The position numbers and the translations under genes were made by a program. From Bradyrhizobium diazoefficiens (lineage in GTDB: Bacteria; Pseudomonadota; Alphaproteobacteria; Rhizobiales; Xanthobacteraceae), in assembly GCF_016599855.1 (NCBI RefSeq), contig NZ_CP067041.1:5642001-5706000 (forward strand): a DNA stretch of 64,000 nucleotides. Reading direction: 5' to 3'. Below the pieces are notes generated by a model that made no database searches, was not told the DNA's origin, and was given only the letters and a program-made list of their open reading frames with translations. Positions 63,150 to 64,000 of this stretch are shown in pieces. The first letter of the stretch is position 1. Each line of letters opens with the position of its first letter.

Positions 63150-64000
63150 ATGGAACGCCGGACATTTCTCGGGATTGCGGCAGCCGGGGCTGCCTGGCCT
63201 CTGGTGGCAGCGCGCGCGCAGCAGAATGTGGCGACCGCAAAGATCAACAGGGTTGGAGTCCTCTGGCACGCCAGCACTGCGGATGAAGAGAAGGTCTATC
63301 TGGATGTCCTCACGAAGGCGTTCAACGACCTCGGCTATGTCGAAGGCAAGAACATCGAGTTTCTCCATCGATTCCCCGCCGAACAGCCGGAACGGTTTCG
63401 CACGCTTGCACGCGAGCTAGCCGCGGACAAAGTCGACGCAATCGTCGCGGTGACTGCGTTGGGCGCAAAAGAGGCCAAGCAGGCCACAAGCACCATTCCG
63501 ATCGTGTTTGTCATTGTATCCGATCCGGTCGGTGGCGGTCTTGTCGAGAGTCTTGCGCGACCTGGAGGCAATGCCACGGGTCTCTCACTCATGTCGATCG
63601 ACCTCAGCGGGAAACGTCTGGCGTTGTTGAAGGAGGCGGTTCCGCACCTGTCGCGTGTAGCACTCCTGGTGGATAAGACCGATCAGTTCGCGCAGCGCGC
63701 GGTCAAGGCCAATCAGGCTGCGGCCGAAGTGCTTGGAATTTCGTTGTGGCCCGCGGAGGTATCGGCGCCCGATGACATCGAGCCTGTATTCTCCAAGATT
63801 GCTCGAGGCCGCGCCGACGGCGTCATCCTGGGAGCCGGATCGATGCTATTCAATGAGCGGGCGCGTATTGGTTCATCGGCTCTGGCACATAGGCTGCCGA
63901 CGCTGTCGTACATCGCAGAGATGGTCCCGCACGGTCTTCTGCTGTCGTACGGACAGGATTTCCCCGATTTTTTCCGCCGCGCAGCGGCCGAAATTGACAA
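63150..64000 (+). CDS. ABC transporter substrate-binding protein (ABC_sub_bind family), partial
   Basis: The frame is open from ATG 63150 to the window edge (283 codons). It starts MERRTFLGIAAAGAAWPLVA, a Tat/Sec-like signal with two Arg, ending ARAQQ. The mature part has the family marks RVGVLWHAS, FNDLGYVEGKNIEF, DAIVAVTALGAKEAKQA and IPIVFVIVSDPVGGGLVESL. GGGGG lies about six bases before the ATG; an in-frame ATG at 63111 is less likely. These receptors, often orphan and numerous in Bradyrhizobium, bind unknown small molecules. The 3' end is outside the window. Confidence 0.88.
   Translation, partial: MERRTFLGIAAAGAAWPLVAARAQQNVATAKINRVGVLWHASTADEEKVYLDVLTKAFNDLGYVEGKNIEFLHRFPAEQPERFRTLARELAADKVDAIVAVTALGAKEAKQATSTIPIVFVIVSDPVGGGLVESLARPGGNATGLSLMSIDLSGKRLALLKEAVPHLSRVALLVDKTDQFAQRAVKANQAAAEVLGISLWPAEVSAPDDIEPVFSKIARGRADGVILGAGSMLFNERARIGSSALAHRLPTLSYIAEMVPHGLLLSYGQDFPDFFRRAAAEID

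Overview
The window looks like a chromosomal stretch of an alphaproteobacterium of the Bradyrhizobium/Nitrobacteraceae type. Evidence: high GC with strong codon bias; a circularly permuted two-piece tmRNA next to sspB; the thyA-folA-hflK-hflC-DUF2065-Do protease-serB-miaA-ilv gene order; alphaproteobacterial families (DUF2336, DUF4169, SspB, KaiC-like plus histidine kinase); and intergenic inverted repeats of the kind common in Bradyrhizobium. The genus is inferred from content and style; no search was run.

Layout. 1-1.2 kb: 3'-truncated (by the window edge) malic enzyme gene. 1.4-5.1 kb: accessory island with a decayed Bug-type receptor, then an OLD-family ATPase/Toprim nuclease, a small M41-like metallopeptidase and a minimal nucleotidyltransferase, packed head to tail. 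This is the best candidate for an undescribed, possibly defensive, system. 5.2-9.1 kb: MscS channel and PPK2 polyphosphate kinase. 9.1-18.6 kb: transport block: LivGFHM without a receptor, a NUDIX gene, an SsuABC/TauABC-like importer, and an osmoprotectant-type importer whose permease and binding protein are fused. 18.6-21.7 kb: ABC-2 exporter cassette with a membrane-anchored NEW3 protein. 22.3-30.7 kb: SDR, then the branched-chain amino acid genes ilvI-ilvN and ilvC with two small-molecule exporters and a methyltransferase between them. ilvI is preceded by an Ile/Leu/Val leader peptide and attenuator. 29.7-37.7 kb: miaA, serB (divergent), the Do protease-DUF2065-hflC-hflK envelope quality-control group, and folA-GNAT-thyA. 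37.8-40.6 kb: TctA-TctB without TctC, and a chrA remnant. 40.7-44.3 kb: ssrA, sspB, fumC, DUF4169 and RHH genes. 44.0-49.7 kb: feoAB behind a possible iron-control box, then a KaiC-like ATPase with a hybrid histidine kinase. 49.8-57.0 kb: GNAT remnant, cupin, secreted protein, DUF2336 pair between long inverted repeats, and a large AsmA-like protein. 57.1-64 kb: P450/TetR, hydrolase/Lrp and MarR/epoxide-hydrolase divergent pairs, with perfect palindromic operators at the TetR and MarR pairs; then a PEP-mutase-family enzyme, an EAL-domain remnant and a 5' part of an ABC receptor gene.

Functional links. tmRNA and SspB act together (tagging of stalled products and their delivery to ClpXP), and HflKC and Do protease add envelope protein quality control. 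FolA and ThyA are coupled through folate. The ilv genes make Ile/Val/Leu and sit beside LysE and EamA exporters. Several regulators (TetR, MarR, Lrp) are divergent from their probable target. Dispersed repeats fill most of the long gene-free stretches, and one supplies the C-terminal codons of the PPK2 gene.
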